From the NCBI RefSeq assembly GCF_035046485.1, contig NC_085138.1, positions 444,145,204 through 444,209,203 on the forward strand: a DNA stretch of 64,000 nt, given 5' to 3'. Source of the DNA: Aedes albopictus. Its lineage: Eukaryota; Arthropoda; Insecta; Diptera; Culicidae. Below the pieces are notes generated by a model that worked only from the letters and a program-made list of their open reading frames with translations, was not told where the DNA came from and did no database searches. Position 1 is the first letter of the stretch, and every line of letters begins with the position of its first letter. Positions 44,256 to 54,089 of the stretch are shown here, one piece after another. The translations under genes were made by a program, and so were the position numbers.

Positions 44256-44440
44256 GTTTTTGCCTTTCTCGTACACCAAGGTGTACCGAAAGGCTATATG
44301 TTCACTCCAAAAATGAAATCTTGATAGAGCCCCCGGAGGGGCAAGTTTCATATACCAATCGACTCAGCTCGACGAGTTGAGATGATGTCTGTGTGTGTGT
44401 ATGTGTGTGTGTGTGTATGTATGTGTGTGTGTATGTGTAC
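44256..44440 (-). mobile_element. Hairpin-ended modular repeat, terminal fragment
   Basis: This fragment, in minus orientation, has the terminal hairpin GTACACCAAGGTGTAC at 44271-44286, CTATATGTTCACTCC, the module CATATACCAATCGACTCAGC, GACGAGTTGAG and a (TG)n tract to 44440. It then abuts the start module of the next copy, which faces the opposite way, so the hairpin end is joined to a neighbour's start. Confidence 0.75.
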
Positions 44441-45770
44441 AAAAAACCCTAATTAATCCACCTAGCGGTGATGGTGCCTTTCTCGTGCTTTAAAACATCC
44501 TTTCAACAAAATTCAAGCGGCATGTTGACGACATTGACATAAATACAAAATGAAAACAGCTTGCTAAATCTACTCAATATGGATACATTTTATATTAGCA
44601 TAACATCCAATATTCAGAAATTATAAAACAATTCAAACCATATAAGTGTCATGAAGCCGCAAAATTTTGAAACGTCATTTTAGATTTTCCGGTCATCATT
44701 TTATGACTCCGGATATCTACCCCAACTAAACTAACTGCCATCTTGAACATTGAGACACCATCTTGGATGTCCTGGTATTCATTTTTGGACCTAAAATTAC
44801 ATAAAATAGTCGACGTATTGAATTTTGGCATGTCGTTTATGATTTTCTGGTTACCAGTTTTGGACGAAGACCGGCATTCTTCCCTATTCAAACTATAGTC
44901 ATATTGCAGACCTTGTGAAACAGCGCACAGCTTGGGTTTTCTGTTTACAAATTTTGAATTCTGAACATATTTCCATACAAAATATGACCATAATGCAAGA
45001 ATTAAAAATCCTATAAAATAGGCACTTACTTGAATACTGGGCCATTATCTTGGATTTTGGACTGCTATCTTGGATACTCTGGTGGACTCCGAACATATTT
45101 CCCATACCAAACACACTTATTTTACATAGTTTTAGAGCTCAAAATTCCTCAAAACAGCCGCCATCTTCTGTTGACGCGATCAAATTCTTTTCCATTCTAC
45201 GTTGACCCATCCTGCTATAAATTCACACCTTAGGAATCTGAAATGGAACGATTTGGTGAGATCACTTTAGTTTTGTCTATATTCTGTTCTCTTTCATATA
45301 TGTGAACTTAGACCGATTCGTCACTGTTGTTCATACCTAACGTTTATCAGGCCATTAAACAAAGCCACGATTTAATTTTTCACATGAACGTTGGTTCTGC
45401 TATACAAAAGCTAGTCTCTAATGTGATCTAAGGCTATTTTCTTGCTAACCGTTCATTAGATTATCAAAAAATCTGCGATCTGATGTGTCGTATATATGGG
45501 TTTGGTTCATTTTTATATTTGGTAATATCCGGTGGGATAGCTGAATCTGATTCCATGAGTCATGGACCATGACACTACCGGTTGTCCCAATTATGGTCTG
45601 AGATTATTCTATTGCTTATTTTTCACCTTTACCTAATCACCGCGATTTGATATATCGCATGTATGAGTTTGATTCACTTTTACTTTGAACCGCTTTCGAA
45701 GCCACAGCTGAACCCGCAACACTACCGGGTCTGACCCTATTTTTCCATCAGGATGTCGATAAGTCGTGAT

Positions 45771-46562
45771 CAGTCTTGTTAGAGATCACAGTCATTTGAA
45801 CCTTTTCGTCGATATTCGGCCTCCTTTGTGTCCGGTATTCGCAACACAATCAATCAAACTACTGTTCGAAACAAAAATGTCAAACGAATGCATTTCAGCC
45901 GCTATCGTGGCTTCGGGAGACGGTTCGGATTTTGTTATTCCTGTCTTCTTCCATAATAAGAGCTATGTTGCCCATCTGTGTACCGTATTCAATGCAACAT
46001 GCAAGAATAAACTCATATTATTGCTAATTTAGAGAAAACTTTCCGTTTTACGGTAGAACGAAAAGCTACCGCAGCTGTCAGACAACTGACTTTTACTGAG
46101 GTATCATCGATCTACCCTATCGAGCCCTAGCGATGCCTTGGATAGCCTTGGATACGACGCCGATAATCATTGTTTGTTGTTGGTTTTCAGTTCAATTTAC
46201 CTTGCAAGCATGCTTTGATTTGGCCTTAAGTTTCAATGTTAGGATGATTTTCAAGCCTGCGGTAGGACTTTGACAGCTGCGGTAGAACTCGGCGGCTACC
46301 GCAGAGTGGAAATTTTTCTAAAAATCCGCTATAACATTCAGAATTGGCTGAGAATCTATGCGTAATGCTAGAATTACACACGTGTCATCGAGTCAGATGA
46401 CATTGATTTTACTCTTTCTTATGTTTATTGATCTTCGTTCTACTGCTCGTGTTGTGTATAAGTAAGAGGTAACGGTAGCGCACGAATGTAACAAAGCAAG
46501 CTGACACCCGACTGCGGCAACGAAATGAAGGTAGTGAAAAGTGTCGAATGTTTACAAGACTG
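45771..46562. mobile_element. Non-autonomous hAT-type element, 792 bp
   Basis: GTCGTGAT at 45763-45770 and 46563-46570 is a perfect 8-bp target duplication. Termini are CAGTCTTGT and ACAAGACTG. Removing the element restores a normal tandem unit (GATAAGTCGTGAT joined to TTTATACACCGCATCC). The 88-codon frame 45766-46032 is unrecognised and its ends do not suggest transposase. A further inverted repeat lies inside at 46030-46326. Confidence 0.9.
46030..46326. mobile_element. Inverted-repeat element nested in the hAT
   Basis: The left end GAGAAAACTTTCC with ACGGTAG and CTACCGCAGCTGTCA pairs with the right TGACAGCTGCGGTAG, CTACCGCAGAG and GGAAATTTTTC. A TA lies just outside each end, compatible with a TA target duplication. 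About 290 bp; arms of about 50 bp with mismatches. Confidence 0.6.
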
Positions 46563-47671
46563 GTCGTGATTTTATACACCGCATCCATGGGTTTGGTTAA
46601 ATTTTACATTTTACTACCCGGATGTGATTCTGGGTAACTAACGGCTGAACCAAATATGGTCTGCCAGTATTGTCTTGTTAACTGCTCATCGGTTAACCAA
46701 AAACGCTGCAAATTGAAGGTGTCACATGCAGAGTTTGACAATTTCGACGGGACTCTCAGAACCCATTCCGGAACACTACCAGTTGCCTTTAGTGTGACCT
46801 AAGGCTATTTTCTAGCTAACTGTTCATCAGGTTATCGCAAAAGCCACGATTTGATGTGTCACATGCCTGGATTTGGTTTACTTTTACATTTGGCCTCTCC
46901 CGGCCACTCAAAACCGATTCCGAAACACTTGCTGGCCGTTCATTAGGTAATCTAAAAAGCCGCTATTTGATGTGACGCATGTACGGGTTTGTTTCTCTTT
47001 CAGATTTGACCACTTCGGCGGGAACCCCGGATCCGGTTCCGGAACACTACTGGTTCAAATATGGTCTGAGATGATTTTCCTGCTCATTGTCCATCAGGTC
47101 ATTGAAAATGCCGTGGTTTGATGTGTCACATGTATGGGTTTGGTTCAATTGTATATTTGGCCACCTCCAGCGGGACGCCTAGAACCGGTTTCGGAAACAC
47201 TACCGGTTCAGATATGGTCTGAGACTATTTTCCTGCTTACCGCTCATCAGGTTATTGAAAATGCCGTGGTTTGGTGTGTCGCATGCATAGGTTTGATGTA
47301 TTTTCATATCTGGTCCTTTCCTGGGGTACCGTTCCGGAACACCTAAATGGCCATATCTCCGGAACGGCTGGACCGATTCGAACCATTTTCAATAGGAAAC
47401 AATGGGACCAGATTCCGCGTCGAATGAACCATCGGTCATTGAAATCGGATGAGGTTTACTGCCAAAAAGTGATGTGAGTTTTTTTGTACACACACATACA
47501 CACATACACACATACATACACACATACATACATACACACAGACATCACCTCAATTCGTCGAGCTGAGTTGATTGGTATATGTGACTCGACCCTCCGGGCC
47601 TTCTATCGAAAAGTCATTTTTGGAGTGAACATATAGCCTTTCCAGTACACTTAGTGTACGAGAAAGGCAAA

Positions 47672-49340
47672 AAGGTTACCTCACTTTTAGATAGTAAATA
47701 TCAACCGATTTTAACGACCAAGGGCTCATTCGACGCGGAATCTGGTTCCATTGTTTCCTATTGAAAATGGTTCGGATCGGTCCAGCCGTTCCGGAGTTAT
47801 GGCCATTTAGGTGTTCCGGATCGGTACCCCTGGAAGGGGCCAGACATGAAAATGCACCAAACCCATGCATGCGACCCATCACACCACGGCATTTACGATT
47901 ATCTGATGAACGGTAAGCAGGAAAATACTCTCAGACTATGTCTGAACCGGTGGTGTTCCGGAACCGGTTCTGGGTGTCCCGCCGGAAGTGGCCAAATATC
48001 AAATTTAACATAACTGATGCATGCGACACATCAAACAGCGGGTTATTTGATAATCTGATGAACGGTTAGCAGGAAAACAGTATCAGACCACATCTGAACC
48101 GGTAGTGTTCCGGAACCGGTTCCGGATGTCCCACCGGAAGTGGCCAAATATAAAAGAGTACCAAACCCAAGCGACACATCAAACAGCGGCATTTTCGATA
48201 ACCTGATGAACGGTTAGCAGGAAAACAATATCAGACTATATCTGAACCAGTAGTGTTCCGGAACCGGTTCCGGATGTTCCGGCGGAAGTGGCCAAATATA
48301 ATCGAGTACCAAACCGATGCATGCGACACATCAAACAACGGCATTTTCGATAATCTTATGAGCGGTAAGCAGGGAAACAGTATCAGACCACATCTGAACC
48401 GGTAGTGTTCCAGAACCGGTTCCGTATGTCCCACCGGGAGTGGCCAAATATAAAAGTGAACCAAACCCATGCATGCGACACATCAAACAGCGGTATTTTC
48501 GATAACCTGGTGAACGGTAAGCAGCAAAACAGTATCAGACCATATCTGAACCAGTAGTGTTTCGGAACCGGTTCCGGGTGTCCCACCGGAAGTGGTCAAA
48601 TATAAAAGTGAACCAAACTCATGCATGCGACACATCAAACAGCGGCACTTTCGATAATCTTATGAGCGGTAAGTAGGGAAACGGTATCAGACCACATCTG
48701 AACCGGTAGTGTTCCAGAACCGGTTCCGGATGTCCCACCGGAAGTGGCCAAATATAAAAGAGTACCAAACCCATGCATGCGACACATCAACAGCGGCATT
48801 TTCAATAACCTGATGAACGGTTAGCAGGAAAACAGTATCAGACCATATCTGAACCAGTAGTTGTCCGGAACCGGTTCCGGGGGTCCTGACGGATGTGGCC
48901 AAATATAAAAGAGTACCAAATCCATGCATGCGATACAACAAATAACGGATTTTCTGATAACCTGATGACTGGTTATCAAAGAAATAGGTTAGGACCACAT
49001 TACGGACAGTCGGTAGTGCCGTAACCAGTTTCGGGTGTCCCTCCGAAAGCGGCTAAATATAAAATTGAACTGAACCTATGTATGCGACACAGCAAACCTA
49101 GGATTTTTTGATAACCATACAAACAGGCTCAGACCGGTGAAAAATGTTTTACGCATATGGTCAAATCTCAACCGTTGCGTAGTAATTGAACTTTACATGT
49201 TTTTTACTTGTCTCAATCTGGCTATAACTTGGAAATGGTCAAACTTATCGCATTTGAAAGATTATTAAATTTGCTCCCAAAAGATCTTGGAATCTATTGG
49301 TTTAGTTAGATAACTAAAGCAAAAAAGCTCAAAAGCAATG
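47672..49340 (-). repeat. Tandem array, minus orientation, about 151-bp units
   Basis: After the hairpin of the preceding copy, the complement of the conserved block (CCCATTGTTTCC... GGCCATTTAGG, 47740-47815) opens an array in the other direction. The anchor GCGACACATCAAACAGCGG recurs near 48022, 48171, 48323, 48476, 48627, 48779 and 48928, that is every 149-153 bp. With the array on the left it makes an imperfect inverted structure of about 3.7 kb. The hairpin and (TG)n end modules are missing here, so this copy may be joined to the copy that follows. Confidence 0.88.
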
Positions 49341-49344
49341 TTTT

Positions 49345-50770
49345 TCCTTTCTCGTACACTTTGTGTACTAAAACACTATATGTTCACTCAAAAAACAATG
49401 CTCTGTGAATCAAGTCGCATATACCAATCAACTCAGTTCAACGAATTGAGATTATGTATGTATGTATCAGACCTCTTCATAAAAAATGAAATTTCTGGAA
49501 TTCAAGCAGTCACCCCCACATCTGAATTGTAATGCTAAAACAAACTTCTGGTCAAATTTTCAGCTAAATTGGTGAAGATTTCGAGGTGCCTCAAGTCAAA
49601 AATGTGTTATTTGGTTATTTTTTACCTTTAAAAAATGCCCATGAAGGCTAGACGCCATATAAAATATCGCGGCCGCCAGTAAATGAAAGTTTTTTCTATT
49701 CCTTATAACTTTTGTGAACATTATGTGTTGATCGGAGAATGTTTTGATCATATTTATTCGATTTTCAGTCATGCAAGTACCCTAAAAAGTTACATTTTTC
49801 AACAGTTTTTGTTCTACGAAATTCAAACACACTTTTTTTTTTAACAAGTACCAAATAATTAAATAATTGCTCATATTTTTCTGCACAATATTGCCATACA
49901 TCATTTTCTTATCCGATCTACGAAAAAAATCACAAAAATCGAAAAGTAGAAGCTTTCCTGAGTTTTTTGATATCTGGGGTTGACGCAACTGTTGGCAGAC
50001 AGAATAATCAAACATAGTAGCTTTGCTTTTTCTTGATGATTGCGATGATTGATCATTGATTCAAGTGACAGGTAGGCACAAGCAAACATTTCTTTGACAA
50101 AAGTGACGTATAATGTGTCACAGTAGAATGTGAGGATTGGCTCAGATGGTAAGGCTATGGACTGGCAAACCAAAGGTTCAGAGTTTGAGTATCGTCATTT
50201 TTATCGGCCCCATCATGCAATACATCAAACTGCGGCGATTTTTGTAACCTTTAGCATGGTTGACGAGTTTTTTGCGGAAATCAACACTGGAGACCAGAAG
50301 CTCCACGATGTCGGCTGTTTAATAGAAATTTAGGTTCTTAAAGCACGCTATATGGTAATATTTGATATGGGGAATATGTCTGGAATCCTAAAATGGCAAC
50401 TAGAATATCCAAGATGGCTGTCCAAAATCCAAGATGGCGGCTTTAAATTTAAGATGGCGGCTGTTTAATGAAGTATATTTTTCGTAGGGAAGATGCCTGG
50501 ACGCCAAAAATGGCGACCAGAACATCCAAGATGGCAAACTTGAATCCTAAATGGCGGCATCAAATTCAAGATAGTCTTTTTCTTAAGACTTTGAAGCTCA
50601 AACATTAAAAGCCAGATAAACGATATGATTTCTGATATCATGAAATGGATTTCTGTTAATTGTATGAAAGTGCGATGTACATCAACATTTCGCTTGAGTT
50701 TTATTGAAATGGGGTTTCGAAGGCACGAGAAAGGCGCCATCACCGCTAGGTGGATTAATTCGGGTTTTTT
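49345..50770 (-). mobile_element. Hairpin-ended modular repeat, minus orientation
   Basis: The left edge has TTTCTCGTACACTTTGTGTAC (hairpin GTACACTTTGTGTAC at 49354-49368), CATATACCAATCAACTCAG and a short (TATG)n. The right edge, complemented, is the start module (GGCGCCATCACCGCTAGGTG and GATTAATTCGGG, to 50770). Between are a piece of tandem unit (about 50208-50260) and a reversed array of AAGATGGCGGC words (50390-50580). The middle, 49500-50130, is AT-rich and unlike other copies. The order agrees with the other copies read backwards. Confidence 0.72.
50131..50200 (+). other. tRNA-like segment, possible SINE head
   Basis: TGGCTCAGATGG at 50138-50149 resembles an A box and GGTTCAGAGTT at 50175-50185 a worn B box, 37 bp apart from start to start. 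This is the spacing of an intronless tRNA, but acceptor pairing is not evident and the B box deviates. A decayed tRNA-derived SINE head inside the modular repeat is the likely reading. Confidence 0.45.
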
Positions 50771-52784
50771 AAGTATCTTCTGATTTAATGTGGATTTAAA
50801 AGCGAAATATTTTCAAAAAAATCAAGGTTGATTTCCCTACAATTGGTTTGTAATACTCTGTAAATATGGTACCAGATTAACCTCAAATCCGTCCAAACGT
50901 ATCAGGTCAGAGCTATACGTTCGTCATCCTTGAGGTTCATCATTCTGTTTGTTTCTCAGTGTGTCCGCGTGCCTACTTCGATCCCAATTGTTGCTTCACC
51001 GGCGTCGTCACCTATTTAAATGTGCCAGGATGGGTTGGATACCCACTGTGCCACCGTGAATCTTCTATCCATCGCAACAGCCAGCCGTCGAACGTCGAAC
51101 GGTCGCGATCATCTTCTTCAATTTCGCGCGCCCGCCAAGAATCACGTCAGTCAATGAAGAGACGAGTTGCTACCGTGCAACAGCCGTGGTACGCGACATA
51201 CAGAGGCAACCGACCGTCTGTTCAACAATGATTTTAAAATTTAAACATTCAAATGAGTCTTCAGTTTTACCATGCCACCTTTTCGCCCTTATGGCTAGTT
51301 TCCACTTCGTACGTACTGTGCAAAAAGATAGGACAAGTAATCGTCAAGTAATGATTCCGCTTCAAAATTACTTGAGCGGTTCGCAGATGGCAAGGAAGGA
51401 TAAAAGTGTAACACTCATAATGCCTCCCGTGCGAATCAAATGGAGCTGTCACTTTTCCTTGCGGAAAAATTGTCCGCGCTATTATTCCGTAAGGAAAAGT
51501 AACGTTTCTCTCCATACTGGATCAGTTGTCAAAATTACTTGCGGAAAAAGATGGAATTTTACTTGAGCGCTCTACTTGGCAACACGAAACTTAGCTTTAA
51601 GTGGCTCTCACAAACGGAGCAAATCGAAAGAACGAATCACTTCCAAATATACAAGACGGCGATTTATAGCGACGACGACTGATGGAGGATTTGGTTTTCG
51701 AACGACGATGACAACTACCGTATCTCTTCCTCGCGCCACCCGGTATGTGTGGTTATCCTTTGGGGAAGGAGGGGGAGGCGAAAGAGTACCACCCGCGACG
51801 ACGAGAGAGGGCAGCAGGAGACAAAACGGGGTACAGAAAAAATCAACAAAGTTTTCGTTCAATTCGTCCCATTCATTCTTCATTATGTTTGAGAAGAATA
51901 ATCAATTTTATTGAATTTTAAATGAACTAATTAAAATTTTAAAAACTTCTTCTGTTCGATCTGCCGCTGGTGATTCTGCCTGCCGCTGCTGGCTGTTGCT
52001 GCCAGGAAATATATGTACTCACTTAGTGGGAAATCGTAGTTGGCTGATGTTGTTTCTCCGTATGTCTTCCCCATGTGCCTGCCTACTGTGTTCGGTTCGG
52101 AAGGCAACTTCACAGATGATTACGGACGAACGGACGGAGAATTTGCATGTGACACGACGAGCTTTCGCCGCCTCCGTCTCCGTGTTTGCGCATTTGTCTT
52201 TCTCGTTCGTTGAGCGATGGAGTTTTGGGAAGATGCATCTCACGGTGGGCGATGGGATGGTTTGTTGTTTTGGAAATCATTATCTCCAGTTGCGATTTAA
52301 TGTTGAATATTGAGTAGGGTCGAGATTTAATTTTTCATATGCGCTAGTTCCCATCAAATCAATAATTAAAGATATTCCAGATATTCCAGATTTTGGGCCA
52401 CTGAATTCGAATTCGGCCTCAGATTTGCTCCAGCACGCCACAATTTTGAGCAATTCCTTAATTTATAGGGCAAAATATGTGATTTTCGGCTTTTTTGATT
52501 GCTAGCCATTAAGTATGGAAATATTTTTTTGAAGCAAAGGGTAAATTGGTCAATTAACATCTAAATAAACGACTCACACAAAATATTTCGTTTTACCAAA
52601 TCAAATTTGATAGATTTAAGCATTTTATGTTAGTAAGTAAACTTGCATGTAACTTTTGAAGGGTGAATTGTTTGTGTGGAAAATATCGTACCTAACATAA
52701 GTCGCCTAAACTTGAGAGCATTTGATATTCCTGTACGGATTTCCAAAGAAATCTTTGCAGGATTTCCGATTGAAAACCATAGAA
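50771..52784. other. Non-repetitive island, possible exon
   Basis: At 50942-50959 TTCTGTTTGTTTCTCAG resembles a 3' splice site, followed by about 90 open codons to 51231 without an ATG start, encoding a serine/arginine-rich end (SRARQESRQSMKRR). At 51330-51560 there are repeated TTACTTGAGCG, TTACTTGCGGAAAAA and TTCCTTGCGGAAAAA words in both orientations, which suggests a foldback element. Further on, 51650-52310 is GC-balanced with ACGACGACGA-type words. No family is recognised. Confidence 0.35.
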
Positions 52785-52995
52785 TTACGGTGGAAGTCTA
52801 TCATATTATAACTCAGTCAAATCTATTATGCTATAACTCAGTCAATTTTGAATCGATTGACTTGATTTTTGAAACACGATCAGATACGCACAGTATCTAG
52901 CCATGTTCAATCAATTTGAATCGATTTGAAATTGACTGAGTTACAGCAGCAAGTGCTCAAAATAGGTGCTCCTGCCCAAATGGTCCCAGACCCTA
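52785..52995. mobile_element. Foldback MITE, truncated relative of 63244-63456
   Basis: The right half (GAAATTGACTGAGTTACAGC, CAAGTGCTCAAAATAGGTGC, CCTGCCCAAATGGT) matches the right arm of the element near the window end. On the left only the part next to the loop remains (TATAACTCAGTCAATTTTG, CGATTGACTTGATTTTTG), with a duplicated TATAACTCAGTCAA just outside it. So the left end is missing and replaced. Confidence 0.75.
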
Positions 52996-54089
52996 GTCCT
53001 TAAAGATGTTTTTTTAGTTTGAATCTCTGTGAGAATTTCCGCAGGAAATGCATTGATGATTTTTCAGGAAAAAGACAGGAAAAAATGTGGAACACAGGTA
53101 TTGAAAAATAGAAGTATTAACCTCCAGAAGAACTTTTGAAGGGATCTGTGGAGGAATTTTCGATGTTATTATTGAAAAAAATTTCCAAACTTATCACCAA
53201 AAGATTTTTGGAAAAAAAATATTTGCATAAATTTCTTAAGGAAACTTTAGAAGATTATCTAATAAAATCCTTGAAGAAATATCTAATCTAATCATATCTA
53301 ATACATACGCAGCAAGTACAAGAAAGCACCCTAGAAAATAACCGGGTTTGATCACGCACGATTATTTTTCTTGTCAATATTGAGGCTTGTGGCATATCCA
53401 GAATATGACACAAGCGTCAAAGCGGCCAAGCCTACTGTGCAGAATTTACCGCAATGATGATTCTTGGAAATGCCTCAACTTTTAAATGTTACATAAATCG
53501 TCGAAACAGTTCTAGTATCTACAGGGGTGGAAGGATGCGTGGACATACCTTACCAAACACTCCATACTGTATATAGATGAAATATAAAGATAATCGAATA
53601 TGCAATCGAGATTAATATTTAAGTTATCTATGATGGAAAGATCTCACCGATCTGTTGAGTTAGGCTTGTTGTCCATAAGCATATCTTCTTCAGGTTTTTG
53701 ATAGCATATTACTCTGGGGATCGCTTCTTTGATTATTTAATGCAGATGCCCTGTTGTTAAAATGTTTGGTATTTTCTTCACGAACATTCGTTGCTCTTCC
53801 AAAACAAGATTTCACGTAGGTCGGGCTCTTCTTCTTCCATTATCACGATCAGTCCTATCCATGAGATTTTGAACTCACGAAGACAAACAAGTGCTTCTAC
53901 TAGAATTTCATGCATCAAAAATATTTCACAATATTTCCACAGTATAAGTGTTGTTTCCTGTCTCGCGTCACGTTCTTTATGTATTGTCGAGGTTCTTACG
54001 TTAGCACAAACCTCAAGAAATTGAAGTGATTTCCACACGCATAAATCAGAAGTTTTATAGTTGGCGAATCGCATACAGCTTTCACTACT
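52996..54089. other. Worn satellite followed by unidentified sequence
   Basis: About 53000-53300 shows weak satellite words such as GGGATCTGTGGAGGAATTTT. From 53330 the DNA has no unit. CTTGTGGCATATCCAGAATA with TGACACAAG at 53385-53414 forms a short hairpin. A 112-codon minus-strand frame at 53778-54116 (with MEEEEPDLREILFW near its end) is unrecognised and its start lies in the palindrome that follows. Confidence 0.4.

Larger units (their letters stand above)
45400..47330 (+). repeat. Tandem array, plus orientation, units of about 120-155 bp
   Basis: Each unit has GTCTGAGACTATTTTCCTG, CATCAGGTTATTGAAAATGC, TTTGATGTGTCGCATG, a GGGTTTGGTTCA stretch, TTTGGCCACTTCCGG-like and CGGTTCCGGAACACTACCGG. 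The GTGTCGCATG anchor occurs near 45492, 45655, 46577, 46725, 46857, 46975, 47122 and 47277; the gap between 45655 and 46577 is due to the hAT insertion. Frames through the units are not conserved. Confidence 0.85.
44441..47671 (+). mobile_element. Hairpin-ended modular repeat, long copy with arrays
   Basis: The start module (TAATCCACCTAGCGGTGATG, then CCTTTCTCGTGC, to 44488) is followed by the GCCATCTTG-type array (about 44640-45200), the array of about 150-bp units (45400-47330), the block ATGGCCATATCTCCGGAACG with AATAGGAAACAATGGGACC, a (CA/CATA)n tract (47490-47540), CATCACCTCAATTCGTCG, and the hairpin GTACACTTAGTGTAC at 47645-47659 before GAGAAAGGC. It is the longest copy and carries a hAT insertion at 45771-46562. 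I see no transposase or reverse transcriptase in it. Confidence 0.75.

Noticed and set aside
45766..46032. 88-codon frame as a hAT transposase
   Set aside because: Starts outside the element and lacks any recognisable dimerisation or zinc-finger motif.
48231..48998. Repeated polypeptide frames (FDVSHAWVW type) in the 151-bp array
   Set aside because: The period is not a multiple of three and each frame stops within about one unit or two; not a conserved coding repeat.
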